11,306 bases of DNA from Myxococcales bacterium (GTDB taxonomy: Bacteria; Myxococcota; Polyangia; Fen-1088): contig PMLH01000236.1 of the NCBI GenBank assembly GCA_003159055.1, forward strand, positions 1-11,306, in the 5' to 3' direction. The position numbers were made by a program, and so were the translations under genes. Every line of letters begins with the position of its first letter. Position 1 is the first letter of the stretch. This document shows, in pieces, positions 1 to 7,445 of this stretch. Under the pieces are notes generated by a model. It did not search any database. It had not been told where the DNA came from and saw only the letters and a list, made by a program, of their open reading frames with translations.

Positions 1-1689
1 CTTGAGGCCGAGGAAGTCGAACTTCACCAGCCCGACCTTCTCGACGTCGGTCATGTTGAACTGGGTGGCGATGGTTTCCGTTTCCTGCCCCGATGGTCGG
101 AAACAGGGCGTGTACTCCCAGAGCGGCTTTTCCCCAATGACCACGCCCGCGGCGTGGGTGCCGGCGTGGCGGTTCAGGCCTTCCAGCGTCTGCGCGATGT
201 CGAGAAGCTCGCGATACGGCCCCTCGTAAAGCTCCTTGAGGCGAGGCTCGTCCTCGATGGCCTTCGCCAGCGGCGGCGACTTGCCCTGGATTGGCTCGGG
301 CACCAACGTCGCGACCTTGTTGCCTTCCGACGCGGTCATGCCCAGGGCGCGCGCGACGTCGCGGATGCAACTTCGTGCCTTGAGCTGATGCATGGTCGCG
401 ATCTGCCCGACGTTGTTCTTGCCGTACTTCTGCGTGACGTAGCTGATGACCTCTTCACGCCGATTCATGCAGAAGTCGACGTCGAAGTCAGGCATGGAAA
501 CACGCTCGGGGTTGAGGAAACGCTCGAACAGCAGCTTGTTCAAGATCGGATCGATGTCCGTGATGCGGACGCTGTAGGCGACCAGCGAGCCCGCCCCCGA
601 ACCGCGGCCTGGCCCGACCGGGATATCGTGCTGTTTGGCCCAGTTGATGAAGTCCCAGACGATGAGGAAGTAGCCTGGGAAGTTCATCTTCTTGATCACG
701 CCGAGCTCGAGATCGAGGCGGGCACGGTACTGATCGGGATCGGCCTTGAGCCCCATGCGCGAGGCCGTGGCCAGGCGCTCCTCGAGCCCCTTGTGCGCGA
801 GCTCGGTCAGGTAGCTGCCGGCATCGTAGCCGTCGGGCACCTGGAAGTTGGGCAAGAAGGTCTTGCCGAGCTCGATTTCGACGTTGCACATGTTGGCGAT
901 GCGCTCGGAGTTTTCCAGGGCCTCGGGAAGATCCTTGAACAGGATGTTCATCTCGTCGGGCGAGCGCAGGTAGTACGCATCGGTCGGGTGATGCATGCGC
1001 TTGGCGTCGTTCACCGTGGTCTTCTGCCCCACGCACATCAGGATCTCGTGCGCGCGGGCGTCCCGACGTTCCAGGTAGTGGCAGTCGTTGGTGGCAATGA
1101 TGGGGATGCCGGTCTTCTTGGAGATCTCGATGATGCCGGCGTTGACCTTTTCCTGGTCAGGCAGCCCGTTGGCCTGCACTTCCAGGTAGTAGTTGCCGCG
1201 GCCGAGGATGTTGTCGTACTCGAGCGCGACTTGCTCCGCCGCGGGCATGCCGCTGTAGAGGATGGCCCGCGACACCGCGCCGCCGAGGCAGGCCGAGAGG
1301 CCCACGAGCCCCTCGGAATGCTCGCGCAGAAGCTTCCGGTCGATGCGCGGGTTGTAATAGAATCCCTCGAGAAAGGCCATCGAGTTGAGGTAGGTCAGGT
1401 TCTTCCACCCGGCGCGGTCCTTCGCCAGCAGCACCAGGTGGTGGCTGCGCCGCTCGCTTCGGTCGAGGCGGTCTTCAGCCACGTAGGTCTCACACCCCAA
1501 AATTGGCTTCACACCGTGCGCGCGGGCCTTCTGGTAAAAATCCAGCGCACCGAAAAGGTTACCGTGGTCGGTCATGGCCACCTGTTTCATCCCCAGGGAC
1601 AGCGCTTTGGGAAAAAGCTCGTCGAGGCGAATAGCGCCGTCGAGCAGGCTGTACTGGGTGTGAAGGTGCAGATGTGTGAAGCCGGCCAT
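1..1689 (-). CDS. dnaE: DNA polymerase III subunit alpha, N-terminal part (runs off left edge)
   Basis: Catalytic subunit of the replicative DNA polymerase. The reading frame is open from an ATG at 1689 to the window edge, giving 563 residues; the family is about 1160. The protein starts MAGFTHLHLHTQYSLLDGA, the PHP-domain metal motif with H6, H8 and H10. The PHP domain covers roughly residues 1-270, followed by the palm. MPDFDVDFCMNRREE places two catalytic aspartates at residues 401 and 403, the same numbers as in E. coli DnaE. The third lies in VKFDFLGLK at residue 558, just before the edge. The fingers, beta-clamp-binding and OB regions lie outside the window. No Shine-Dalgarno precedes the ATG; the start is fixed by homology, since the upstream in-frame sequence does not look like DnaE. 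It is divergent from the lipoprotein gene with 80 bases between. Very secure call. Confidence 0.97.
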   Translation of the reverse strand, partial: MAGFTHLHLHTQYSLLDGAIRLDELFPKALSLGMKQVAMTDHGNLFGALDFYQKARAHGVKPILGCETYVAEDRLDRSERRSHHLVLLAKDRAGWKNLTYLNSMAFLEGFYYNPRIDRKLLREHSEGLVGLSACLGGAVSRAILYSGMPAAEQVALEYDNILGRGNYYLEVQANGLPDQEKVNAGIIEISKKTGIPIIATNDCHYLERRDARAHEILMCVGQKTTVNDAKRMHHPTDAYYLRSPDEMNILFKDLPEALENSERIANMCNVEIELGKTFLPNFQVPDGYDAGSYLTELAHKGLEERLATASRMGLKADPDQYRARLDLELGVIKKMNFPGYFLIVWDFINWAKQHDIPVGPGRGSGAGSLVAYSVRITDIDPILNKLLFERFLNPERVSMPDFDVDFCMNRREEVISYVTQKYGKNNVGQIATMHQLKARSCIRDVARALGMTASEGNKVATLVPEPIQGKSPPLAKAIEDEPRLKELYEGPYRELLDIAQTLEGLNRHAGTHAAGVVIGEKPLWEYTPCFRPSGQETETIATQFNMTDVEKVGLVKFDFLGLK

Positions 1690-1699
1690 GCCTGGGGAG

Positions 1700-1728
1700 G
1701 GTTTACTCGTGAGATGAGCGAAGGTCAA
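1700..1728 (-). promoter_or_regulatory. Possible dnaE promoter (-35 TTGACC, weak -10 TAAACC)
   Basis: On the minus strand TTGACC (1728-1723) is followed after 17 bases by TAAACC (1705-1700). The -35 is close to the sigma-70 consensus and the spacing is ideal, but the -10 is poor. Transcription from it would start only a few bases before the dnaE ATG, fitting the absence of a Shine-Dalgarno and implying a nearly leaderless mRNA. Speculative. Confidence 0.25.
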
Positions 1729-1769
1729 CGAGCCCGAGTCGTGGTAGCGTGGCGCTAGCCGGTGAGCTC

Positions 1770-3659
1770 ATGACTGGTCTCTTGCGCATTGTGCTTGCGA
1801 GTGCCTGCGCCCTGTTTGCGATGACGACGGGGTGTCGATCGAACACGCCACTGCCCATGCCCGATGCCATGCGCGCGGACGGCCTCGCCCTGACGGCCAC
1901 GCCCTCGGAAACGCTCACCATCCGCCCCGCTAGCAGCGGGCGCATCGAATTCCAGCTTCGCGACCAACAAGGCCAGCCGGTCCCGGACTACCCCATCGAC
2001 TTCGCAATCCTGGCGGAAAACGGCGACGGCGGCACGGTCCAGGCGCGCCTGTCCACTGACCGCGGCTTGACCAACAGCAGTGGGTCGGCGGTCTTGGAGG
2101 TGATCGCCGACAGGCTCGACCCCGACAGCCAGGCTGCCACCTTCATTGTGCAGGCCACAAGCCAGGGTGCCGAGGCCGCCGCACGCGTCGAGGTCATGGT
2201 GACGACCAATGCCTATTCCGTCGAAATCGTCCCAGTCGCGGCCGCAGATCTGATCCAAATGGGCACGGTGGTACGGACCAAGTTGTTCTTCTACGACGAC
2301 GCGACCTGCGGCGCGATCGACCTTGGTGGCCTCGCGACTGCGCCGATCCGCTCACGCACACCGCATGACGTCGATCTCGGCGCGTATCTCGTTTTCTTGG
2401 GCGTGGCGGGGCAAGGCAGCCATGCGGTGGCCGGCCTCGGGCTCGATGCGAGCAACGTGGTCCGAATCGCCGGATGCCTCGACCTGGCTGGTAGCTCATT
2501 GCTTGAAGACCAAACCATCATCGCAACCTTGCTCTTGGATCATTTGCTGCCGGTCCCGATCGGCAACTACCTGGTCGCGTCGGACATCTCACTTTCGTCG
2601 CCCGCCCCTCCGGCGGTCGCCGCGATCCAGGCGGCTTGGCAGGAGTGGTCGCGTTGCCCGCTCGACCCAGCCCGACTGTGGCTGGACTGCACCATCGATT
2701 CCTTGGTGACCAATAACGCCAACGATCCTAACGACTGTATTCCGATTGCCGGAGGCGAGGGTGCGCTCGGGGGCCTGCTCGACGCGCGCCGTGGGCTCAC
2801 GCTGCAGCCGGTTGGCACGGCCGGCAGCAAGACTACGACCACGTGCCGCGACCGGGTCGACGGCAATGGTAAGACCAGCCTCGAAGCCATTGTGGATGCG
2901 TTGTTCGAAAGCTCGCGTAGCTCGATTGGCGCCATGAACCTCGGGGCCTTCCCAAACGAAATCGGCGCTTTGCTGAGCGCCCTTCACATCAACTCGACCA
3001 TGAGCATCACGGCTGACAAAGAGCCCAACAACTACCTCGTCGACCACGACCTGGTGGATATCACCTTTCCCGCCCCGCTAGCGTCGGCCCCGACGATCAC
3101 AACCACCACGCTCGGGTTGCCCATGCCTTATGCGCATGGCGTCCCGGCGAACCTGGAATTTGGCCAGATAGCACTGCAGCCCCACGGGTTCACGCTGCGG
3201 CTTGGCACGGCCGCGAAATACGCCTTTGAAAACACCAGCCTTCAGAAGTCGCGCAACATGGCCGGGGCAACCCAATTGGTGAACACGATCTTCGCGATGG
3301 CGACGCTTTCCGATCAGGGCGATCTCTTGACCGGCTGCGACGCTCTCGACGCGGCACTATGCGACCAAATCAAAGAGTCGCGAGGGTGCCTGGTCGGCGC
3401 CTGCCGCATCGGCCTTGCTATGCTCGTGCAGAAGCTGTCGGATTCGTTCGACAACCTCGACGGAAACGGGCTTGACTTCTTCCTCCGGGGATCCGCGCCT
3501 GTGATCGACCTTGATGGCGACGGGCGCGCAGATGCCCTAGGTATGCTCCGCAACCCAGCCGGAACGGTCGCCACTGGCCTTTGGGGGGTCGAGATTCACT
3601 CAAACTTGGGCACTATCTCGGTCAACGGACCATGGGCAGCCGCCAAGAGCTCGCCCTAG
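1770..3659 (+). CDS. Large lipoprotein with bacterial Ig-like domain and Ca-binding-type loop, function unknown
   Basis: Predicted exported lipoprotein of 629 residues. The ATG at 1770 is chosen because GGTGAG lies just upstream and it gives a compact signal peptide, MTGLLRIVLASACALFAMTTGC, with the lipidated Cys at 22; an in-frame GTG at 1749 would add seven residues. Residues about 50-145 resemble an invasin-type Ig-like domain (Big_1 style): FQLRDQQGQPVPDYPIDF, then a strand ending GSAVLEVIA. The central part is cysteine-rich (for example ATCGAI, AGCLDL, WSRCPL, LWLDCT, NDCIPI), suggesting disulfides outside the cytoplasm. Near the C-terminus DNLDGNGLD and DLDGDGRADALG (about 580-591) look like calcium-binding EF-hand or FG-GAP-type loops. 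The gene is alone between divergent dnaE and the kinase operon 87 bases downstream. Myxobacteria carry many such lipoproteins; a surface or envelope role is inferred, and no specific function can be given. Confidence 0.85.
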   Translation: MTGLLRIVLASACALFAMTTGCRSNTPLPMPDAMRADGLALTATPSETLTIRPASSGRIEFQLRDQQGQPVPDYPIDFAILAENGDGGTVQARLSTDRGLTNSSGSAVLEVIADRLDPDSQAATFIVQATSQGAEAAARVEVMVTTNAYSVEIVPVAAADLIQMGTVVRTKLFFYDDATCGAIDLGGLATAPIRSRTPHDVDLGAYLVFLGVAGQGSHAVAGLGLDASNVVRIAGCLDLAGSSLLEDQTIIATLLLDHLLPVPIGNYLVASDISLSSPAPPAVAAIQAAWQEWSRCPLDPARLWLDCTIDSLVTNNANDPNDCIPIAGGEGALGGLLDARRGLTLQPVGTAGSKTTTTCRDRVDGNGKTSLEAIVDALFESSRSSIGAMNLGAFPNEIGALLSALHINSTMSITADKEPNNYLVDHDLVDITFPAPLASAPTITTTTLGLPMPYAHGVPANLEFGQIALQPHGFTLRLGTAAKYAFENTSLQKSRNMAGATQLVNTIFAMATLSDQGDLLTGCDALDAALCDQIKESRGCLVGACRIGLAMLVQKLSDSFDNLDGNGLDFFLRGSAPVIDLDGDGRADALGMLRNPAGTVATGLWGVEIHSNLGTISVNGPWAAAKSSP

Positions 3660-3746
3660 CGCCCCTCCCCTTTCTGGCAGCCGATTTCTTGCATGAGCCC
3701 TAGCCCAGAAAAGCCGACCGTGCGATGATCCGCGTTCATAGTCGAC

Positions 3747-5615
3747 ATGGCTCGAAACCCGGGCAGTGAAGCAGAACCTGCGAGCGCCGCCGTACGAACT
3801 GGAACCGGCCCGGGCATTGGTGTGACCTCGGGGGGAAACCCGAGGACCGGAAGCGGCCCCGTGCCGCCTGTGAGAACCGCCGTCACGGGAGCGGCAGACA
3901 CGGGAAACCCGCCGCCGGTTCCGGCCAAGACTGGCGTCGCCGGAACAAGCGGTAGGGTAGGCGCTGCCCCACCACAGGCGTCGGTTGGATTGCATGCGCC
4001 CGCGGTGACCCCGGGTCCGATCGCCCAGGAATTCGTGACCCTCGGGCGCTACCAGCTCTTGTCCCGACTCGCCGTCGGTGGCATGGCCGACGTGTACCTC
4101 GCCCGGCAGGGAGAGATCTCGGGCTTCAAGACCCTGGTCGTGGTGAAGAAGGTTCTGCCCCACCTGGCAGTCAAGCCTGACTTCATCAACATGTTCCTCG
4201 ACGAGGCGCGTATCGCCTCGATGCTCGACCATCCGAACGTGGTGCGCATCACCGAGGTGGGGCGCGCTGGCGACGAGTACTTCCTCGCGATGGAGTTGGT
4301 GCAAGGCAAGCCCCTGGCCTCGCTGCTCCAGCACGGCGAGAAGGCCAAGACTCAGCTTCCGCACAACTTGGCGGCGCTCATCGTGGCGTACGCTGCCGCC
4401 GGATTGCACTACGCGCACCAGCTCACCGACGCAGCCGGGAACCTGCTTGGCCTGGTCCACCGCGACGTTTCCCCGCAGAACATCATGATTTCGTTCGAAG
4501 GCTCGGTGAAAGTCATCGACTTCGGTATTGCGCGCGCACTCGGGCGTTTGGGCGACACGAATTCCGGCTCGCTCAAAGGCAAGTTGGGCTACATGGCGCC
4601 CGAGCAGGCCCGCGGCGAATCGGTCGATTTGCGCGCCGACATTTTTTCGCTGGGGGTTGTGTTGTGGGAATGCGTCGCAGCTCGACGCCTGTTCCTTCGC
4701 GAGAACGAGCTGGCCACCCTGCGCGCGGTGGTCTACGAACCGATCGCCAGCCCGTCCAAGTACACCAAGGTCGACGGGGTCCTGGAAGCGATCATCATGT
4801 GCGCGCTGGACCGCAGCCCCAACGAGCGCTTCCAGACCGCCGAAGAGATGAGGATCGCGCTTGAAAAGTGGATCTTCGCGTCGGGCGGCACCAGCGCACA
4901 CGATCTGTCGCGTCTGATGAAATCCTGGTTTCCCAAGGACCACCTGCAATGGCAGCGCGCAACTCGCCTGGCGTTGGACATGCAGGAGTCGGATCCGCCC
5001 ATCGACGTGGCATTCCCCAACCTGGCCAGCCGGACCGGCCATTCCCGCACCGGAACCAGCCGCCCTGAAGGGTCAGGTTCGGGCCCGAAATCACCGATGG
5101 ATCTAGTCAGCAGCGCGAGCGGGAGTGTCGGCGGGCTTCCGCAACCTTTGGCCGAAGCACTGGCGCTGCGTCCGAAGGCGGGGCGCCACGTCGCCATTTT
5201 GATCGCCGTGGCCCTGGCCATCGGCGGGGGCGTGCTCGGTTACCAATACCTGTCGCAAAACCACCTGCTTCCGACGCTAACGACGCCGACGCCAGCGGAC
5301 AACAAGGCTGTCGGCGGTCCGGTCCGCCCGACGGTTGAGATTCTGCCCGCCCCCGCTTCCGGCACGCAGCGGACAACTTCGACCGCGAATGAACCAGCCG
5401 GAGCCGGCCCCGGAGGTGACGTCGCACGAACGCACGAAGCCCCAGCTTCGACTGAAGAATCCGCCCCGAAGAAAAAACACACGTCCTCCGCGGAAAAACG
5501 CGCGATAATGCGAGAGCGTGAGCAAAGTGAAGCCTCGACAGTGAATCGCCCGACCCCCTACGAAGACAAAGCAAGCGCGAAAAAGACCAAGGAGTTCCGC
5601 CCGAACCCCTTCTAA
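3747..5615 (+). CDS. Membrane-anchored Ser/Thr protein kinase (PknB-like)
   Basis: Hanks-type kinase of 622 residues. Residues 1-95 are a Gly/Pro/Thr-rich, probably disordered leader. The kinase domain runs from about 101 to 375. Visible motifs are the glycine loop [12 protein letters not shown] (108-119; the degenerate GGMA form common in myxobacteria), the ATP-binding lysine in [10 protein letters not shown] (K134), the alpha-C glutamate in [10 protein letters not shown] (E153), the catalytic loop HRDVSPQN (H238, D240, N245), DFG at 258-260 and APE at 284-286. All key residues are present, so it should be active. A single membrane helix lies at about 481-502 ([20 protein letters not shown]). 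It is followed by a Pro/Thr/Ala-rich tail ending in a Lys/Glu-rich stretch, presumably outside the cytoplasm. No PASTA repeats are seen. The stop is 16 bases before the TPR gene, suggesting co-transcription; that protein is a plausible partner. No clear Shine-Dalgarno precedes the ATG. Substrate unknown. Confidence 0.95.
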   Translation: MARNPGSEAEPASAAVRTGTGPGIGVTSGGNPRTGSGPVPPVRTAVTGAADTGNPPPVPAKTGVAGTSGRVGAAPPQASVGLHAPAVTPGPIAQEFVTLGRYQLLSRLAVGGMADVYLARQGEISGFKTLVVVKKVLPHLAVKPDFINMFLDEARIASMLDHPNVVRITEVGRAGDEYFLAMELVQGKPLASLLQHGEKAKTQLPHNLAALIVAYAAAGLHYAHQLTDAAGNLLGLVHRDVSPQNIMISFEGSVKVIDFGIARALGRLGDTNSGSLKGKLGYMAPEQARGESVDLRADIFSLGVVLWECVAARRLFLRENELATLRAVVYEPIASPSKYTKVDGVLEAIIMCALDRSPNERFQTAEEMRIALEKWIFASGGTSAHDLSRLMKSWFPKDHLQWQRATRLALDMQESDPPIDVAFPNLASRTGHSRTGTSRPEGSGSGPKSPMDLVSSASGSVGGLPQPLAEALALRPKAGRHVAILIAVALAIGGGVLGYQYLSQNHLLPTLTTPTPADNKAVGGPVRPTVEILPAPASGTQRTTSTANEPAGAGPGGDVARTHEAPASTEESAPKKKHTSSAEKRAIMREREQSEASTVNRPTPYEDKASAKKTKEFRPNPF

Positions 5616-5631
5616 CCTGACCGGCGATGCC

Positions 5632-6636
5632 ATGAATCACACTTCGATTGCACAGCGTTTGACGTGGACACCCTCGAAGGGTTTCCATGCCTTCCCGCGA
5701 CGGGCCGCGCCGAGCGGAGCTCGGCGGATCTCCACGCGACTAGAGCACCGAACGGGCCGCCCCTTCACCGCGATTCTGTTTGCGGTCTTGCTGCTTGGGC
5801 CAAGCGCAGTCCAGGCTGCGGAATGTCCGGCCTCCTCGCCGGAGGATCCGCAAGAACGCAGAAAGCTGGCCAAAGAGTGGTTCGGCCTCGCCGAGGCGGC
5901 CGAGGGCGCTGCCAACGATGCAGAGGCCACCCGGGCCTACGCCTGCTCGTACAAGATGGTGGCCCACCCGTTCACCGCGTTCAATCTGGGGCGCGTGGCC
6001 GAGCGAAGCGGCAACAACGAGCTAGCGCTCAAGATGTTCAAGGCATACCTGACCCTGAAGCCCGACGCGGCCGACACGGACGATGTGAAGGTCAGGATCA
6101 GGGGAATCGAAGAGAAGATCGCCGCCGCCGAGTCCGGATCGAGCAACGAGGGTGGAGCGGAAGCAACCCCAGATAAGCCAGCGGAGCCAGAGCCAGAAGT
6201 ATTGACTCCGCCGCCACCGCCGCCACCGCCAGCCGTGACCAAGCGGCCCGAGCCAGAACCGGAAAGACCGATCTCACGCACGCCGGAATGGGTGGTCGGA
6301 GGTGTCGCGGCCGCGACGCTGGTGACGGGCATCATCCTGAACGTCGAGGCGCGAAACAAGATGAGCAACTGCCAGACCGACGCGACGAGGACCGACGCCA
6401 ACGGAAATCCGAACCGGCTTGGAGCGGCGAACAGCGAGTGCGAGGGCGCTCGGCCGCTCGCCTATTGGTCGTATGCCATGTTCAGCCTCACGGCCGCGGC
6501 TGCGGTGACCGACGCGCTGCTGCTGCTTCTTCGCAATCACGGTGGAGGCTCGTCGTCTGGAAGTGGCGACGAAGCGTCGGTGGGGTTCGCGCCTCTGCCG
6601 GGAGGCGGCGCCCTCACGGCGCGAGGCCGATTCTAG
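5632..6636 (+). CDS. Exported TPR protein with proline-rich linker and C-terminal membrane helices
   Basis: A 334-residue protein of the signal-TPR-proline-membrane type often found beside Ser/Thr kinases in myxobacteria. The signal peptide core is FTAILFAVLLLGPSAVQA, cleavage likely after residue 62. It is preceded by an unusually long 44-residue n-region, mostly encoded by a palindromic repeat element (5658-5742). TPR-like helices occupy about 75-160 (ERRKLAKEWFGLAEAAEGA, then FNLGRVAERSGNNELALKMF). A Pro/Glu linker follows at about 180-212, including eight prolines in a row. Hydrophobic segments lie at about 220-237 and 278-300, flanking a loop with two cysteines. The end, GGGALTARGRF, is typical of this protein type. 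No ATG, GTG or TTG lies in frame between the repeat and the hydrophobic core, so the ATG at 5632 is the likely start. It presumably acts at the envelope together with the upstream kinase; the biochemical role is unknown. Confidence 0.85.
   Translation: MNHTSIAQRLTWTPSKGFHAFPRRAAPSGARRISTRLEHRTGRPFTAILFAVLLLGPSAVQAAECPASSPEDPQERRKLAKEWFGLAEAAEGAANDAEATRAYACSYKMVAHPFTAFNLGRVAERSGNNELALKMFKAYLTLKPDAADTDDVKVRIRGIEEKIAAAESGSSNEGGAEATPDKPAEPEPEVLTPPPPPPPPAVTKRPEPEPERPISRTPEWVVGGVAAATLVTGIILNVEARNKMSNCQTDATRTDANGNPNRLGAANSECEGARPLAYWSYAMFSLTAAAAVTDALLLLLRNHGGGSSSGSGDEASVGFAPLPGGGALTARGRF
5658..5742 (+). repeat. Palindromic element, copy 1 (inside TPR gene)
   Basis: About 85 bases shared in inverted orientation with 7016-7112. 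The left part holds an imperfect inverted repeat, GTGGACACCCT ... AGGGTTTCCATG. The 48-nt core (5690-5737) is CCTTCCCGCGA, 7 nt, a perfect 8-bp stem CGCCGAGC/GCTCGGCG with loop GGA (5708-5726), then GATCTCCACGC. It is translated as part of the signal-peptide n-region (GFHAFPRRAAPSGARRISTR). The right boundary CCACGCGACTA matches copy 2 exactly. Confidence 0.8.
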
Positions 6637-6638
6637 TT

Positions 6639-7445
6639 CTGGCGGACGCGTCCATTCTCGACCTCCCAACCCTGCTTCGCCACGCCCGTTCGCTTCTGGG
6701 CGCGACCCTGGCCGAGCTTGCGGAAGGGTTGGGGTTGCCGGTTCCTGCCGGACGGCTGCGAACCAAAGGATGGTCGGGGCAGGTGATCGAACGCGAGCTG
6801 GGCGCGGGCGATGGCGGCGTTCGCGGTCCCGACTTTGCGGCGCTGGGTGTCGAGCTGAAGACAGTGCCGGTCGCGCGGGATCTGCTTCCGCTGGAATCGA
6901 CCGCGGTCTGCCACATCGATCCCCTGGCGATTGCCGGCGAATCGTGGGCCACGAGCTACGTGCGACGGAAGCTCGCCAAAGTGCTCTTCATCGCGCTCGA
7001 GGTGCCCGAGCAGGATAGTCGCGTGGGGAGCGGCCGAGCTTTGCTCGGCCCGGACCATCGCGGGAAGGCATGGAAACCCTCCCAGGGTCCCTCCCAGGGT
7101 TTCCATGTCAACCCTCTGGCCGCGCCGGTATGGAACCGGCGCGGGTCGGTTGGCGACCGGCGCGTGGTCGCAGTCCGGCTGTGGTCGCCGTCGCCCGACG
7201 AAGAAGACCTTCTGCGTGCTGACTTTGAGCTTTTCGCGCGCGAGTATTTTCGTCGCGGACGCGCGTCTGAAATCACCGGCCACCTGGGACGCGTAATGCA
7301 GGTGCGCCCGAAGGCACGTCGCGCGACCGACTTGCAGGTTGCTTTCGGCTCGGACGGCCAGCCCACGCGCATCGGACGATGCGGGTTCTATCTTCGCCCA
7401 GCCTTCATCTGCGGCATACTACGCAGTGGGGAAACCATTCGATGA
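6639..7445 (+). CDS. mutH: MutH-type mismatch repair endonuclease with an internal repeat-encoded insertion
   Basis: Homologue of MutH, the GATC-specific nicking endonuclease of methyl-directed mismatch repair (MutH/Sau3AI fold). Stretches matching E. coli MutH from memory are TLAELAEGLG, KGWSGQVIERELGA, DFAALGVELKTVPV, TSYVRRKLAKVLFIALE, RLWSPSPDEED, QVRPKA and GFYLRPAF. The catalytic D-x6-E-L-K is intact: Asp at 6831-6833, Glu at 6852-6854, Lys at 6858-6860. Between VLFIALEVPEQ and VVAVRLWSP lie about 40 extra residues, encoded by a palindromic element (7016-7112) plus flanking hairpin DNA; without them the length would be near the 229 of E. coli MutH. No in-frame ATG, GTG or TTG lies near the expected N-terminus. 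A CTG at 6639, two bases after the TPR stop and behind a GAGG at 6623-6626, is given as a tentative start. The stop overlaps the next gene's ATG. It could instead be a MutH-like GATC nuclease outside mismatch repair, and activity with the insertion is uncertain. Confidence 0.88.
   Translation: MADASILDLPTLLRHARSLLGATLAELAEGLGLPVPAGRLRTKGWSGQVIERELGAGDGGVRGPDFAALGVELKTVPVARDLLPLESTAVCHIDPLAIAGESWATSYVRRKLAKVLFIALEVPEQDSRVGSGRALLGPDHRGKAWKPSQGPSQGFHVNPLAAPVWNRRGSVGDRRVVAVRLWSPSPDEEDLLRADFELFAREYFRRGRASEITGHLGRVMQVRPKARRATDLQVAFGSDGQPTRIGRCGFYLRPAFICGILRSGETIR
7016..7112 (-). repeat. Palindromic element, copy 2 (inside mutH, inverted)
   Basis: 97 bases matching copy 1 on the opposite strand. 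Core at 7021-7068, read on the minus strand: CCTTCCCGCGA (7068-7058), 7 nt, 8-bp stem GGCCGAGC/GCTCGGCC with loop AAA (7050-7032), then GCTCCCCACGC. Beyond the core is a perfect 12-bp inverted repeat, CATGGAAACCCT (7069-7080) and AGGGTTTCCATG (7096-7107). A 12-bp tandem duplication of CCCTCCCAGGGT (7077-7088 and 7089-7100) overlaps both arms and fills the loop. Translated within MutH as HRGKAWKPSQGPSQGFHV. Confidence 0.85.
7122..7142. repeat. Hairpin flanking element copy 2
   Basis: Perfect 8-bp inverted repeat GCGCCGGT / ACCGGCGC with a 5-base loop, ten bases beyond copy 2 and still inside the part of mutH that E. coli MutH lacks. It may be part of the same inserted segment. Confidence 0.5.

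Noticed and set aside
154..1758. 534-codon open frame on the plus strand
   Set aside because: It is antisense to dnaE, whose own frame encodes clear motifs; long antisense frames are expected in high-GC DNA. The translation is Val/Gly/Arg-rich with no domain.
3675..3693. TGGCA ... TTGCA upstream of the kinase, resembling a sigma-54 promoter
   Set aside because: GG and GC are 13 bases apart instead of the required 10.
3600..5042. 480-codon open frame on the minus strand
   Set aside because: It mirrors the kinase gene, which has all catalytic motifs; no recognisable protein.
6618..6645. Possible frameshift fusion of the TPR protein to MutH
   Set aside because: The MutH frame is offset by one base from the TPR frame, but no slippery heptamer or following structure is seen near the TAG; separate initiation is simpler.
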